DNA of 64,000 nt from Megalonaias nervosa (GCA_016617855.1 JAECUM010096275.1:19699-83698), one strand, 5' to 3'. Shown: positions 45,600 to 58,782, counted from the first letter of the stretch. The notes: generated by a model from the letters alone, not told the origin. Numbers and translations: made by a program.

Positions 45600-47799
45600 G
45601 ATCTGATATCACACAATGTGCTGGCTGTTCTGGGTCTTGGTAGCTTATTAAGTATAATCAGTAGAATAAACAACATAGACACTGATCTTCTTGTGCATTG
45701 TTTATGTGTGATGGCAGGTCAGGGTCTGTGTTATCTGTACTTGGCTTATAAGTGAGCATAGATGGTAATATACATGCATGTAAATATGGTCCTTTAAATG
45801 GACGAGGGGTGTATGTTGTAAAGAGCAACTAATAATATACTCAGGGTATTGTGTTATCCACAAAATGAAAGCATCGCTGTCTATTATTTATGTGCAAACT
45901 GTATTATATATTGAGTCATTTTTATTATATCTCCTCTGTTTGCATTGTGGTCGTTTTGATTTGGCCATGTTATCTGTCCAACCATCCATCTATCCCAAGA
46001 AACTTGTAAGATTGTGCCAAACCCATTAAGCATAAACGTATGAAATTTGTTTGGCTTATTGGTATTTGTATGTAGATGGTCTAACAGGATTTCAAGCCAT
46101 TATAGCAAAGTTTGCATACATATATTCTCTAACTTGTGGACATAGACAATTTAGACAGAAACCATGTTAGCATAATTAAGTGAAATGACTTTATTCAGAA
46201 AATAAAAATTAGTGCGTATTATTTGTATCCATACCTAGTTCACGCCAGTATAAAGATTTGTCAACTTTGTAGACGTTTGTTAACTTTGTTGACTCTTAAC
46301 TTTTTCTTCTGTTGTAGGATTTTACAAATACAAATCTAGCTTTCGTTTTGTTGTTGCCAGATTCAACATCAGATTACATATCACAAAAAGGAATAAGACG
46401 TTTCTGCATATATGAATTGGCATGCAGCAATGACAATCAATGTGTAAGGATAACATGAAGTATTCATCCTATTTATTGTTGTAGAGGGGGATTGGGTAGT
46501 GCATGTGGTCATTTTTATATGTAGTAAATCTGCATTCCAAAACCCCACTAATATCAGATATTAAGTTGTATCATTTTAATATTACTTTCTTCTTTCAGTT
46601 ATAAATGCAGATATGCTCCTTATTTTCCTTTCTTGTATAGCTCTTGTTTCTATGGTAATATTGGTTTATCCCTGTAAAGCCCATCAATCTGCTGCTGTCT
46701 TTCATATTACCATGAGTCTAAACATGGATCTGATTTAAATTTAGTCCTGTCATTGCTTCCTTTTATATTTTACTTTATCTGAAGTCATGTCCCCATAAAA
46801 GTAATTATAATCTAGTTCCCGATCATAAAAATACAGTATCATTGTGTTTTTCTGTAAAGTATAACCCTCAATGACACAGCTATAATGTCCTTCAGTTCAG
46901 GGTTGCTGCACTTAACAAGTAATATAGCATATCTGAATTGCTCCTATGAAGATTCTCTGTATTGTAACCTTTCAGGTTAAAGGGAAAATCAATCCTTGTG
47001 ATTATTAAATTAATCCTTTTTAAATTATAAGCTTCTTTACCAATTTTGATGGCAGTGTCTAATCAGTGGTGTAAAGTTAATTACGATAGGGCTGCATCAT
47101 GTGGCTGTATCTGGGTACTTGGAGATAAACTGAATTAATTTAATCCATGTTCTTTTCCTGTGATGCTGCTTCAGTACATATGTAGGTAATAATGGTTGGG
47201 ATTTCTGGTGATAATGGTTGAGATGTCTGATAATTATGGTTGGGATGTACACATTTTTTATATTTGACTTCAGTCCTTGGATTGTTTTCTGTTTTTTTAT
47301 ATGTGCTAAATTATATTTATTAACATTAATATTAATTAATGCATAATAATTATTATAATAATTAATGCATAAGAATTCTGCATTTGTTATTAGTGGTAAG
47401 TCATTTTTCACACACAGTTTATATGAAACCCATACAGTATTGACCTTTCTGAATTGAAATCTTGTAAATGACAGAAACTGATTAAACTCAAAGAAATTTA
47501 CAAACAAATAAATTCAGTTAAGCATGAAAAATATATAAATACTGCTAATGCCATGTTTCTTGTTTTTTTTGTTGTAGTTCTATTAGTGTGAACAGGTCTG
47601 TGATCTAAAATGTTGAATTGCACTTCACAAACCTGGTCAGGCGATTGATCTAGAATAGAACTTATCATTTGATCAGTTTAACTTAGCTTGTTATCTTAAC
47701 AACACAACGATAGTAGGCATTAAAAATTAGGTAAAAAATCTGTATAGTAGTTGCTCATACTCATGATTGTTAGCTCTATTTTACATAGGCCAGAAGAAC
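45600..47799. other. Intergenic region, no feature recognised
   Basis: AT-rich DNA. A 136-codon minus-strand frame (47097-47507) has a low-complexity composition and no motif, and is not called. Confidence 0.45.
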
Positions 47800-48260
47800 T
47801 TAAGGGATGATACTTTGTACATTGTCCATTAGCACATGTTTGTTAATGTTACTGCTCCTAAACGACATGGAGGATTGCCATGAAACTTTGCATGCACATT
47901 CATCTCATCATCTAGCTGGTCCTAAATGGAAAACACTGCTGCTCAAGCATTCGTTATAACAGCCACAGCGGACTTCTAAAAAATAAAATCTTGTTATTAC
48001 TACTCATTTTAAATGGATAGTCATTTCAACATGAGGTTTTCACTAAAATACTCCTTATGGTGTTTAGTTGGTCATAAATAAAAATGATGCTGATCTGATG
48101 TTCAGTATGGCTGTGAAAGTGGTCATCTAGAAAATCTCATCAATACTCCTAAAGACTTCTAACGATATCTACGTTGTCCTAAATGAAAGTGGTGCCAATC
48201 TGACATCCAATATGATGACCATAGCAGCTAATTTGAAAATGTCGTTATTGCTGCATAATA
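47800..48260. repeat. Degenerate ~145-bp repeat family A, second block
   Basis: Three diverged units share the words of 240-1660: TAGCTGGTCCTAAATGGAAA, ATGGATAGTCATTTCAACAT, GAGGTTTTCACTAAAA and GCTGATCTGA. Confidence 0.65.
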
Positions 48261-48264
48261 TAAG

Positions 48265-50368
48265 AGATGGTTTCAACACTCAGCAGTTAAAAGAGAAATA
48301 GTCTTATCTTGAGTTCATGGAAATTCTCTTCACCCAGTAGAGTGTCATCCCCTTTGAGTGACTTTTGTTATTTTACAAACTGTATATATGATAATTTAGT
48401 AATGATCATGTAGCAAGCTCGCTCACTTGTATGCGCACAACTCTCTAATTCTCTTGCACAAACACATGGCAGTTGGGTTTGAATTAAGTAGATCTGACAG
48501 TGCTAACAGCAGTTACCAGAAGTGTTTATTACATGTCACCTAGAGTTCTCTAAGAGACAGTGGCAAACTCCTTGAGACAGTGGCAAACTTCTTTAGCCAG
48601 AAAAATTAAGAAATTAAGGACAGATGTATACTAAACAGATGACCCAGCTGTGCTCAGATTTTACAGATACAATAAATAAAAAGAACCTATTGAGTATATA
48701 TTATAATATACCCTTGATTTTCACTTGAAATGCTATTAAACCTGTCATGCATCCATCTCTAATGCTTGCAAACTTTTTTTTAAATGCTAATAGTTTTGGT
48801 ACATGTATGTTTCTGTTTTTGCATGATCTGGTCAGGTTATCACAATTGGGATCTCATGGTGCTCAAACTTTTGTATTTTATTGGGGATTCTTTACATATG
48901 CATTCGTTATAATTATACATGCATTGCAGTATCACTTCTATGTTGAGTCCAACTGCACAGATCCAGATTTCCATTGCATATTGCACCGACAGATCTTGGT
49001 CCATGCAGTTTATCAGTAGAACAAAATACATAGACCTTGATCTGCAGTACATTAAGTGACAGCAGATTTGGGTCTGTGTTGTTTGGACTGAACTTATATA
49101 TGGTATATAATCCAGCGGTGATACTAAATTTTGATTTTGTTAGACTTTTCATTTAACATGGCATATAAATGTCATTAAGATCATATATTAGAATTACCTA
49201 CCTGTTTTTGCCTGTCAATGGAGATATTTTTGATAAAATTTGAAATGCATTTTTTAAAAGATTTTATAGAATTTTATCAAAATTGTGAAAGTAGTACCAT
49301 GACGTATGCTGTCGTTTTAAAATATTTATAAAGAACTGTATTCCATATTTTTAGGTCATACATGGATGCCTGTCATTTAGTATGTGTTTAATCTATAAAA
49401 AATCAAAACCCTTTAAAAGAAGAAAAATAAATCAAACAAGATACATTTTGGAAGAAGTAATTTCATTATTCCTGTACTGAGTAATACAAGATATTTTCAT
49501 ACAACACTTGTTCTGTTCTTGGTGGCATCTAAAACTGCTCTTTTTCATGATAGTTATGTATGAGCTCTTGGTGTTTTTAGTAATAAACACAGTATACCTG
49601 AAAAACATCGTCTATCCAATCTATATGCCAATTAATAACTTGGAAAAGTTAGACTTGGTAGATATGTACTACATTTTTTTATAGTCTGTAAGAAAAACAA
49701 TGATGACAGCACTCCAGTTGTACTGCACTCACTGTGATAAGTTCTTGGCCCATTCATCTACTGGGACAACCCTAGCAATCAGAAATTAACTGCAGAACTG
49801 CTTGCCATTTTTATTTTCCCAGATTCTATGAAATGTCTTTGTAGACCCTAATCAGAGTGGATGTGGTCTATTTATGGATACAGTCTGTTATAATAGTCAT
49901 TATATTGGAAATAATCAGACAAACTGTTTCCAAACTAGAATTATGATTTTCAATAAATAATTAAAATAATGCCATAATTAGATCATCTAGTACATGCTTT
50001 AGTAGTTTTCAGATTGATTGTGTTCTGTATTGTTTTTTTTTACATCCAATGAAAAAGGAATCATTTAATTGTAATAAGTTTTTGTCCTGACTTTAATTTT
50101 TTTAAATTAGCAAAATAACTAGATGTGGCATGCATTAAGGCTTTAATGTAAATTGTAATCTCATTGGCTTAAACTTGGTTGGCTTAAACACCCTTGAAAT
50201 GCCCTTTAAGTGTTGATGTCATCTCAAACATTTTCATTAAAATGCTTAAAACTGTCCAACTGATTCTGTTGTCCCTTTTTTGCTGCATTACCATATTACC
50301 AATGACACTTGATAAAATCAGGGGCAACATCTCACCCACACAGATCACTCACCTATAAGTGGGCATGT

Positions 50369-50419
<51 letters not shown>

Positions 50420-51380
50420 CAAGTCTTGTTGTAGAATGAATAGAAACAAGCCTGCATGTCAGCTTCCCATAATGAACAACTGCAAGGCAGTTGATTTTAA
50501 AATTCTAGTTGACATTTTAGCCTGTAGCATTGGCTTTTGGAATTGTTTAGGCAGTTTTTAGTCTACTGGGTACTGACAAGGAAAATTAATTGTGTTAATT
50601 AAAGTTTTCATGTCAATTCTTTTTCTATCATTGTTAGAACTTTTAATTGGCACAATAGAGCCAATATTTTGCTGACATTGTATTAAACCAAGTAATGTAC
50701 ATTACAGACATACTGTATTATTGCTCCATTAATAATGTTGCTCTATTATTACCCACTGCTACATTAATGTCCAAGAATACATTAATATACAGTGTCACAG
50801 TAATGTAAGAAAAAAAAAACAAGTCTTTGACTAAGACTGAATCAGTCAATCATATGGATCATATATTCAGTCTCTACAGCATTAAATGTAGATGGACTGA
50901 AACTCGAGATCATTCAGAGGATTAAACTTGGACTCGGAGTTTAAGCTGTTGAGGTTCCATTGTTAAAGTACATGTATGTGGTTAAGGACACTGACCACCT
51001 TTTAAAAAAACATTTTAATTTCTTAAGCTTTTCCAGTCATTATTTACTTCCCCATATTCAAATCTGCCTAACTTAACTTTAAATGAGGTATGAAATTAAC
51101 TGTGATATAACTGTATATTATTGTGTCCAGTTTAATGAAATATTTTCAGGATAATTGAGTCCACACTATAATGAATGTGGTTTCTTTTCATACTGTTAAT
51201 TTTTGTTACATAGTGCTCTACGTAATTTTTAATTATTTCATGTTTTATTGTTACTTTCATACAAATTACACATAAAATTTACATGAAACGCTTCAGGCTT
51301 ATGGCTTGGCCCAGTGTCATTATGTGCAGTGAGTGATGCATATTATGTTGCAACATGGCAACAGTTTCTTGTGGTTACTA
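48265..51380. other. Intergenic region, no feature recognised apart from a microsatellite
   Basis: AT-rich DNA. A 48-base (TA)n run lies at about 50371-50418. Small frames on both strands near 48747-49152 overlap each other and carry no motif. A ~150-bp segment near 48830-49050 resembles the flank just after the 85-bp array (45600-45740), with shared AGATC, GCACAGATC-like and CAGTAGAA.AAA..CATAGAC words, so it may be an old duplication. Confidence 0.4.
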
Positions 51381-52700
51381 TGGAGGCTGTAGTTTTCTTA
51401 CGATTTTCATCAAAGATAGTTATTAGGCTTGCATCATCCAATCTCAGACAAGTTTAAAAGAGAAATGGCATGCATGCTTATGACATCGAGCATCTGATCA
51501 GCAGAAATTTTTGATACTCCGGATGCAGTCATTTCTCTGAACAGTATTCAGTTTAACTTTGAATATAAGCTTCCATCATGAAGATCTAGGAGTTTGATTA
51601 TGAGGGACATCCATGCATTCTAATGTGGTGATTTTCCAACCGGTTGACTTCGCTGTTTGCACCCTTGAGATTTTATTATGAGTAGATTTTGATCAGTCTT
51701 TTGGTATGTATTTTTGTATCATTAAGATCTCACATAAGTTCAGTTATGTGCAACTTTCATGTATATTAATGAGCTGATAAGTATGAAATTGGTTAAGCTG
51801 TGTACTGTATTTCTCAGCAGAATATATTTCTTTGTGCATTCTGTAGGCTGATATCATCAACATCTGAAGATAATTTGATTATAAGCGACAGCTCTATTAT
51901 GTATGGGATGATTGATTCCTTATTGGCTTCACGGCCTTATTATGTATGGGGTGATTGGTATCTGATTGGCGTCACAGCCCTATTATGTATGGGGTGATTG
52001 ATACATGATTGGCTTCACAGCCCTATTATGTATGGGGTGATTGATATCTGATTGGCTTCACAGCCCTATTATGTATGGGGTAAAGGTTACCTGATTGGCT
52101 TCACAGCCCTATTATGTATGGGGTGAGTGATACCTGATTGGCTTCACAGCCCTATTATGTATGGGGTGATTGATATTTGATTGGCTTCACAGCCCTATTA
52201 TGTATGGGGTGATTGATACATGATTGGCTTCACAGCCCTATTATGTATGGGGTGATTGATATCTGATTGGCTTCACAGCCCTATTATGTATGGGGTGATT
52301 GATATTTGATTGGCTTCACAGCCCTATTATGTATGGGGTGATTGATATTTGATTGGCTTCACAGCCCTATTATGTATGGGGTGATTGATATCTGATTAGC
52401 TTCACATTTTACTGTTCTTGAGGCTGTATTTCAGAAATGATATTGATTGAACTTCATGAGCTACATTTTTGTATACTATTAAAGGTGATCTCACATCTAA
52501 TTGGTCAGATGTGTTGCCACTTGAGAGAGTACAAGCAGATAATAATGCAGTTTGTTATGTAAGCTAAAAACAAGATCTAAACAAGTTTGGTTATGGGTGA
52601 CATCTGTCCATATCAATGCAATAAAATTGCATCTTATTGGGTAAGCTTGTAACATCAAAATCTCAACTAATTTGATTATGGTAAATTTTTTTGCATAATG
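51380..52700. repeat. Degenerate ~145-bp repeat family B, third block
   Basis: Units on both sides of the 43-bp array share ATGAAGATCT, TTTGATTATGAG, GATTTTGATCAGTCTT, CATTAAGATCTCACA and TAATGAGCTGATAA with the block at 31560-33480. Confidence 0.65.
51885..52406. repeat. 43-bp minisatellite, ~12 copies, nested in family B
   Basis: Unit core is CTGATTGGCTTCACAGCCCT followed by ATTATGTATGGGGTGATTGATAT. The CTGATTGGCT and GGTGATT words are also features of family B units, so the array seems to have grown from one such unit. Confidence 0.93.
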
Positions 52701-53970
52701 GTGAAAATAGTTTTTCATTAGGCTCAATAGATCAGTCAGAAAGAAAAAATATCAAATATTCTTTGTTAGTTTATTTATGTATGCCTGAAAACCTTTTATG
52801 TAATACCAAATGACACATTGGTCCATTTCAGTTATACAAACTAGGTGAGTGATTCCAGACCCACATTGGCCTTTTAATTTTTTTTTTTATTGTAAGTGTG
52901 TGAATTTATTTTTATTTTTAGTGTAAGAATTATTATGGTACATGAATAAAGATAAACGTTCCTTATTTATACAGGGTTTTTTTTGAGTTGGTCAGCTTGT
53001 TTTGATGTTGTTTTGTTACTGTTTTTTTTTTTAACAGACACCATCCAAATTGTTAATAAAAATATTTTAACTGTGAATGATTTCCTTTTTGGTCTGTGAA
53101 ATTTAAAATCTGCATATTTCATAAAGCTTTTTTTTTATATTATTCCTTTGGTACTTATTGTAACTATAAAATTTGCTTAATATGTGAGTATGTCAGTACA
53201 CCACACATTCTCCATAAGAAATAGACTTACCATGTTTGCTTAAGATCATATATGAATGCATTTTAAAAATCTGACTGCCGTACGTTTGGCAAATTAAGAG
53301 ATATTTATATACTTTTATCCTCTGTGTTTTACATCGTTTTCGATAAGGTAGCATTTTCTTTACAAGGGAAGTAACTTAACAAAACAAAATAATTTAAACT
53401 GTAAATTTCCTTTTTTGATTACAATTTTTACAAATTTAAACACTGAAATAATTAATATTTCTATGAATGGAAAGAGTTTCTGCTGTAATTATTTTATTGA
53501 CATTCATGTAAGATATGTTTACTGGATTGACTATTAAAATATCTCTGGTTGTCAATGTTACCATAGAAACCTGATTTATAGCTATTTCTGCCCTGTTATT
53601 TGCCATTGATGCTTTGAAAGTCTTATTTTTAAGCATAAGAATTTTCATTTTGAATGATAGCTTAGCAACAGTTATCAAGGGCAGTAAGATTTATGCCATT
53701 ATTACCTTCAAGTTAGTTCTTGTATTCTAATATTTTTACTGAAAACAGAATTTCACATATTAATCAGCAGCTGTTGTCACTATTTATTCAGTAAGTTTCC
53801 AAAATTCTTTTTATTTAAACGAATAGAAATTGGACTAATTTAATGTAAATGTTGAAATATATGGGCTACTTTGATCTATTTTGTTGGAAATAAAAGACAC
53901 ATTTTCCTGATTTGTTCTATTTACTAACAAAATTTTTGCTTTTTTACATGTTCTGTCTTATAAATAATAG
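52701..53970. other. Intergenic region, no feature recognised
   Basis: AT-rich DNA with several poly-T runs. No coding signal. Confidence 0.45.
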
Positions 53971-55410
53971 TACATATACCCAAAGTCTATCAGTGATGCT
54001 GTGAAAGCCCAGTGTCTTACCAACAACACTGTGAAAGCCCAGTGTCTTACCAACAACACTGTGAAAGCCCAGTGCCTTACTAACAATACTGTGAAAGCCC
54101 AGTGTCTTACCAACAGTACTGTGAAAGCCCAGTGTCTTACCAACAATACTGTGAAAGCCCAGTGTCTTACCAACAATACTGTGAAAGCCCAGTGTCTTAC
54201 CAACAATACTCTGAAAGCACAGTGCCTTACTAACAATACTGTAAAAGCCCAGTGTCTTACCAACAGTACTGTGAAAGCCCAGTGCCTTACCAACAATACT
54301 GTGAAAACCCAGTGCCTTACCAACAATACTGTGAAAGCCCAGTGTCTTACCAACAATACTGTGAAAGCCCAGTGCCTTACCAACAATACTGTGAAAGCCC
54401 AGTGTCTTACCAACAATACTGTGAAAGCCCAGTGTCTTACCAACAATACTGTGAAAGCCCAGTGTCTTACCAACAATACTGTGAAAGCCCAGTGCCTTAC
54501 CAACAATACTGTGAAAGCCCAGTGTCTTACCAACAATACTGTGAAAGCCCAGTGTCTTACCAACAATACTGTGAAAGCCCAGTGTCTTACCAACAATACT
54601 GTGAAAGCTCATTGTCTTACCAACAATACTGTGAAAGCCCAGTGCCTTACCAACAATACTGTGAAAGCCCAGTATCTTACCAACAGTACTCTACATGCCC
54701 AGTGTCTTACCAACAATACTGTGAAAGCCCAGTGTCTTACCAACAATACTCTACATGCCCAGTGTCTTACCAACAATACTCTACATGCCCAGTGTCTTTC
54801 CAACAATACTGTGAAAGCCCAGTGTCTTACCAACAATACTCTACATGCCCAGTGTCTTACCAACAATACTCTACATGCCCAGTGTCTTACCAACAATACT
54901 CTACATGCCCAGTGCCTTACCAACAATACTCTACATGCCCAGTGTCTTACCAACAATACTGTGAAAGCCCAGTGTCTTACCAACAATACTGTGAAAGCCC
55001 AGTGTCTTACCAACAATACTGTGAAAGCCCAGTGTCTTACCAACAATACTCTACATGCCCATTCTCTTACCAATCATGGTGTGCAAGCCCAGTGTCATGT
55101 CAACAATTATGACCATTCCCAGCGTCTGATGAACAATATTACATGTAACCAGTGAGTTATCCATGATAGTACATGACAAACATGCCCAATGCATTAGCAA
55201 TAACAGTAAACATGTCCAGGGACTTGTAGTACACATGCATAGTGTCTTATCGAAAGTAGTACACATGTCCAGTGACATGTAGTACACATACCCAGTGTCC
55301 TGTCAACAATAGTAAACATGGCAAGTGTTTTACCAACGATAGTGTGCATGCCTAGTGTTTTATGAGCAATATAGTGCATGCCTCATGTTTGATGAACAAT
55401 AGTGTGGCCA
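53971..55410. repeat. 30-bp minisatellite, 36 regular units plus decayed flanks
   Basis: Thirty-six consecutive 30-bp units occupy 54001-55080 without a single length change. Two types differ in the first ten bases: GTGAAAGCCC (throughout, nearly exclusive before 54690) and CTACATGCCC (only from 54691). The shared remainder is AGTGTCTTACCAACAATACT. One decayed unit lies on the left and about ten on the right (55081-55410). Because 30 is a multiple of three, four of six frames stay open (up to 384 codons). These are not treated as genes: there is no start context, splice support or codon-level constraint visible. Confidence 0.95.
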
Positions 55411-55545
55411 TAATTGCATTACACTTTATCCTTTGTGGGTTTTAGATGATCCATATTTTACCTTGTTGAAACGTTATATAAAAGGATATATTAATTTAAT
55501 TTATTCCCCTGCAAAATAAAACTTAAAAATTACCTATCGTAAGAG

Positions 55546-55548
<3 letters not shown>

Positions 55549-55613
<65 letters not shown>
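55549..55613. repeat. (TA)n microsatellite
   Basis: About 65 bases of uninterrupted AT dinucleotide. Confidence 0.92.
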
Positions 55614-55615
<2 letters not shown>

Positions 55616-55779
55616 GATACAGGCTAAAGAATATTAATTTGTACATTACAGAAATTGGAACCCTTAGATCAGGGCTCGAATCTCCAACAAGTACAAATTA
55701 AAAGTTCAAATCTTCTAACCTGTATGATATTATTTCTTCTTATTTAAAAATTATGTTAATACTATGAAACATTCTCCAG

Positions 55780-56344
55780 TAGGATCTAGGGATAGCACTT
55801 TCCGCTCTATTTAGTATAAATTTGTATTTCTATATAATAGCCTATATATACCCTGATTTTTGTCGCTTGAAATCGGACTGATTGCGCACTTTGACGAGAA
55901 TTAATTCCTGGGTTGATATGCTAGTGTGTCTGCTTCTCACAAAAGCCTGTACAAGCGACTTTGTAGCATCATTTTAGGTGATGTGTGTATTGTCGAGAGA
56001 GGTATTGGGTTTGGTGCCTGCAGGCAAGGCGATGGGATCCAGTGAAGCACTCTCCGCTCTGTTTAGTGTATATATCAGTAAAGAAATGACCCTCTTCTGC
56101 AAGTCGATTTTATTTCGTGCTCTCGGTGTTCTTCCTTGCGATTTGTGCTCGGGGTTTCCGTACTCGCGGATTCATGCCTTGCGATGAATATTCATCATTT
56201 CCGTACTTGCGGATTCCTTCCATGTCAAAAGTTTCGATTTGTACTCGTGGTTTCCGTTATTCGCGATTTTAGTCCACCCTTCCCGCATGTAGAACAAAGG
56301 CCTGAATCCAGTCTGTTTTCTCTGACGACGTTCCAAGTTAAACC
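55780..56344. other. Locally CpG-richer region with short direct repeats
   Basis: A ~45-bp direct repeat (GCACTTTCCGCTCTATTTAG at about 55796 and GCACTCTCCGCTCTGTTTAG at about 56047) is followed by three degenerate ~55-bp units at 56130-56275 with TTTCCGTACTCGCGGATTC, TTTCCGTACTTGCGGATTC and TTTCCGTTATTCGCGAT. No gene recognised. It could be part of an unknown mobile element or a promoter-like region. Confidence 0.4.
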
Positions 56345-57278
56345 TCTTACGTATTTGTAATTTAATTACTTGTGTTAGTTTTAAATTCTTTTTTTTTTTT
56401 ATTTTAATTTTGTTTCATTGCATTTTATTGTAATGATAATTTTCATTGGATTTGAATCTCTTTTCGGAAAATTCACTTGACCTGATTAGAGTGTAACCGT
56501 TGCTTAAGCACTATTTTTAGCTCACTCTGGTTCATAGATCGTGTAAACATCAAGATAAAACTATTGGCTATTGCCAAGGTAATTTTTTTTTTTTTTGCAT
56601 GGTGGCTCTAATTTGTAAACAACTTTTTTATTGAATCTTATAGTAAGATTCGCTAAGTCTTTTAAGGCGTGCGTGCAAATTATCATTTTTTTTTAAGATG
56701 CGATGTTCAAATTAGTGGTCACGTAATCCATCACATGAGCCACCATGTGATCTAAAATCGAGGCTTAAAACAGCCAATTGATATTAAATTTATTCAGTCG
56801 TATTCCTACACCTGAGAGCTCAAGGTGTTTTATTGTTGTTGCCAGCTTGTTCTGAAATTCATCTGTTTTTTAGAATTTAATAATTTATTCTCTAGAAAAC
56901 TACACAAGTGCTTCTTTATATAAAATACTTGGACAAAGACATTCAGTGGAAATTTATTCTGGAATTCTAAACGGGAACATTATAAACTCTGATTCGACGA
57001 GGAATTGTTGCCATTTGTACAACGACCTTATCTGACGTCATCGCCTTCCATATTGGAATTTCATCGAGATTCGAACCTGGATTCAGTAAGAACTGTTTAG
57101 TGATAGGACATATATTTTTCAATCCTAGGTTTAAATTTTGGATTATATTCACAAACCGTAAGTCCTATTTCCTATTTTTACATTGTTCTCTAGGGAAATA
57201 AATTATTTTGTTAAAATTTACAAAGCTGTTGACTTCACTCTTTTCTTTTGTTACATTTGTACGAGCCTACACGTAACA
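56345..57278 (+). mobile_element. Solo LTR related to the Gmr1-like element
   Basis: A diverged relative of the LTR at 2378-3328, in plus orientation. Shared blocks in order include TAATTTAATTACTTGTG, TAAGCACTATTTTTA, TTTATTGTTGTTGCCAGCTTG, AGAAAACTACACAAGTGCTT, TTGGACAAAGACATTCAGTG, CGTCATCGCCTTCCATATTGG, CTCTAGGGAAATAAATTA and TTTACAAAGCTGTTGACTTC. It ends CACGTAACA. AACC flanks both ends (56341-56344 and 57279-57282), a 4-bp duplication. No internal coding region remains, as after LTR-LTR recombination. Confidence 0.83.
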
Positions 57279-57282
57279 AACC

Positions 57283-57920
57283 GACTGAACGATCCAAAAC
57301 CACAGTCAGTGTAAGCATATGTGCATTTCCATTCATATCTGCCTTGGTACTGTTTCAGTGAAATAACAGACTTTGCGCAGAATCTGCACAGACCCATGGT
57401 GATATCTGTAACAAATGATTAAAATGGGTTGACATGCAAAACCTTAGCATTGAAATATATCAAATCTGTGTACATAATGTAGGTTTAGTGCATGCCCAAC
57501 AATAGATGAAAACAATTAAAATCGTCTTTGATCTTAAACAAAGGCCATGATAAGACTTTTGAAATTGTTGTGTGTGAGCTATGTTCTGTTGTAAGATATT
57601 GTGTGGACTATCGTTTTTAAAAATTGCTCACAAAGTTGTCCTTGTCAGGGGCACCGTCTTATTTAGGCGTTTTCTTGAAGTGAATGCAAGAACTGGACAT
57701 CCGCCAGGTGGCTGTTGGCATAAAGAAACTATTAGTCATGATGCACGTGAATTATGAGACACGGTCTGCACGGAAAAAGTGAGGAGTAAAGACAGTGTTT
57801 GAAAAGTAGGTAGGTCACGAAAAAGCATTTAACTGATAGACTCTATATTTTTATATGGCACATTGTCGTCTCATGATTCACATACCTATAAAGTTTTATA
57901 AAGATAACTCCAGTGATTCA
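57283..57920. other. Intergenic region, no feature recognised
   Basis: No repeat or coding signal recognised. Confidence 0.4.
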
Positions 57921-57924
57921 GGAG

Positions 57925-58085
57925 GAGACAGCTGTGGTTCAGTGGTAAAGGTCTTGGATTATTTACCAGAAAGTGGCAGATTTCGATTCGCTTCAGCAGA
58001 TCATTCCGCTTGCCTCAGTACTACACAGGCTTACACTAATATCCTACGAAACCGACAAAACAGTATCCTACGAAGCCGACAAACG
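57925..58085 (+). mobile_element. tRNA-like SINE fragment
   Basis: GCTGTGGTTCAGTGGTAAAG (A-box-like) is followed about 40 bp later by GATTTCGATTCGC (degenerate B box), the spacing of a tRNA-derived head. A short tandem TCCTACGAARCCGACAAA duplication follows at 58041-58086. It differs from the two other SINE families. The overlapping 86-codon frame is not called. Confidence 0.45.
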
Positions 58086-58744
58086 TCGTTTGCAATAGTA
58101 TATATTCGGATTTGAAAACATAAGAATTGAAGTAATATGTCATCAGGTTTATCTTTTTTTTTTTGACTAATGAACATAATAATTACAGCATTAAAAAGGG
58201 ACAAACTGAAAAACCTTGCTTTTATAGATGATGTTATCTTTTTTTTACGTTATGCTGTCGCACATTTGCATATATCGCAGCCAAAAATATCTTTGCTGTA
58301 TTTTGGTGGATTGCCACAATCCAGCAAGCAATTCACAAAAGTTCATCCTGGAGCTTTTGGTCCAAATGTTCCACCTACTGCAACTGAAACGACAGCAAAG
58401 GCGACAAGAAATTATTATTAATACATTAACTTGTACACATTAGAAAGCAGATGTCCTAATCACAATACCAGGAACATGACATTAATAGTCTGACGACATA
58501 AACCATAATATATGTAGAACCAAGTAAATACGTAAAGTGCCATGAAATGAAGAAATACCAAATTAAGCTGAGAATTTGTACGTATGCATCCTGGGACGGC
58601 TGAAGTTTAAACTGAGGTGTAATTTCCCCTCGAGGGAAGATTTTTCTCAATGCAACAATTATATCAGTTTGACCACTTATTATTGGTTGACCGACCACCT
58701 TGAAACTGTGCCAAGAAAGAACGTGTCATGTTTTATCCCGCCAA

Positions 58745-58746
<2 letters not shown>

Positions 58747-58778
<32 letters not shown>
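58747..58778. repeat. (GA)n microsatellite
   Basis: About 16 GA dinucleotides. Confidence 0.92.

Positions 58779-58782
<4 letters not shown>

Noticed and set aside
47097..47507. 136-codon minus-strand frame
   Set aside because: Low-complexity Asn/Tyr/Lys/Ile composition expected from AT-rich DNA. No motif.
54001..55155. Long open frames (up to 384 codons) across the 30-bp array as repeat-protein genes
   Set aside because: Unit length is a multiple of three, so openness in four frames is automatic. There is no start context, splice evidence or frame preference.
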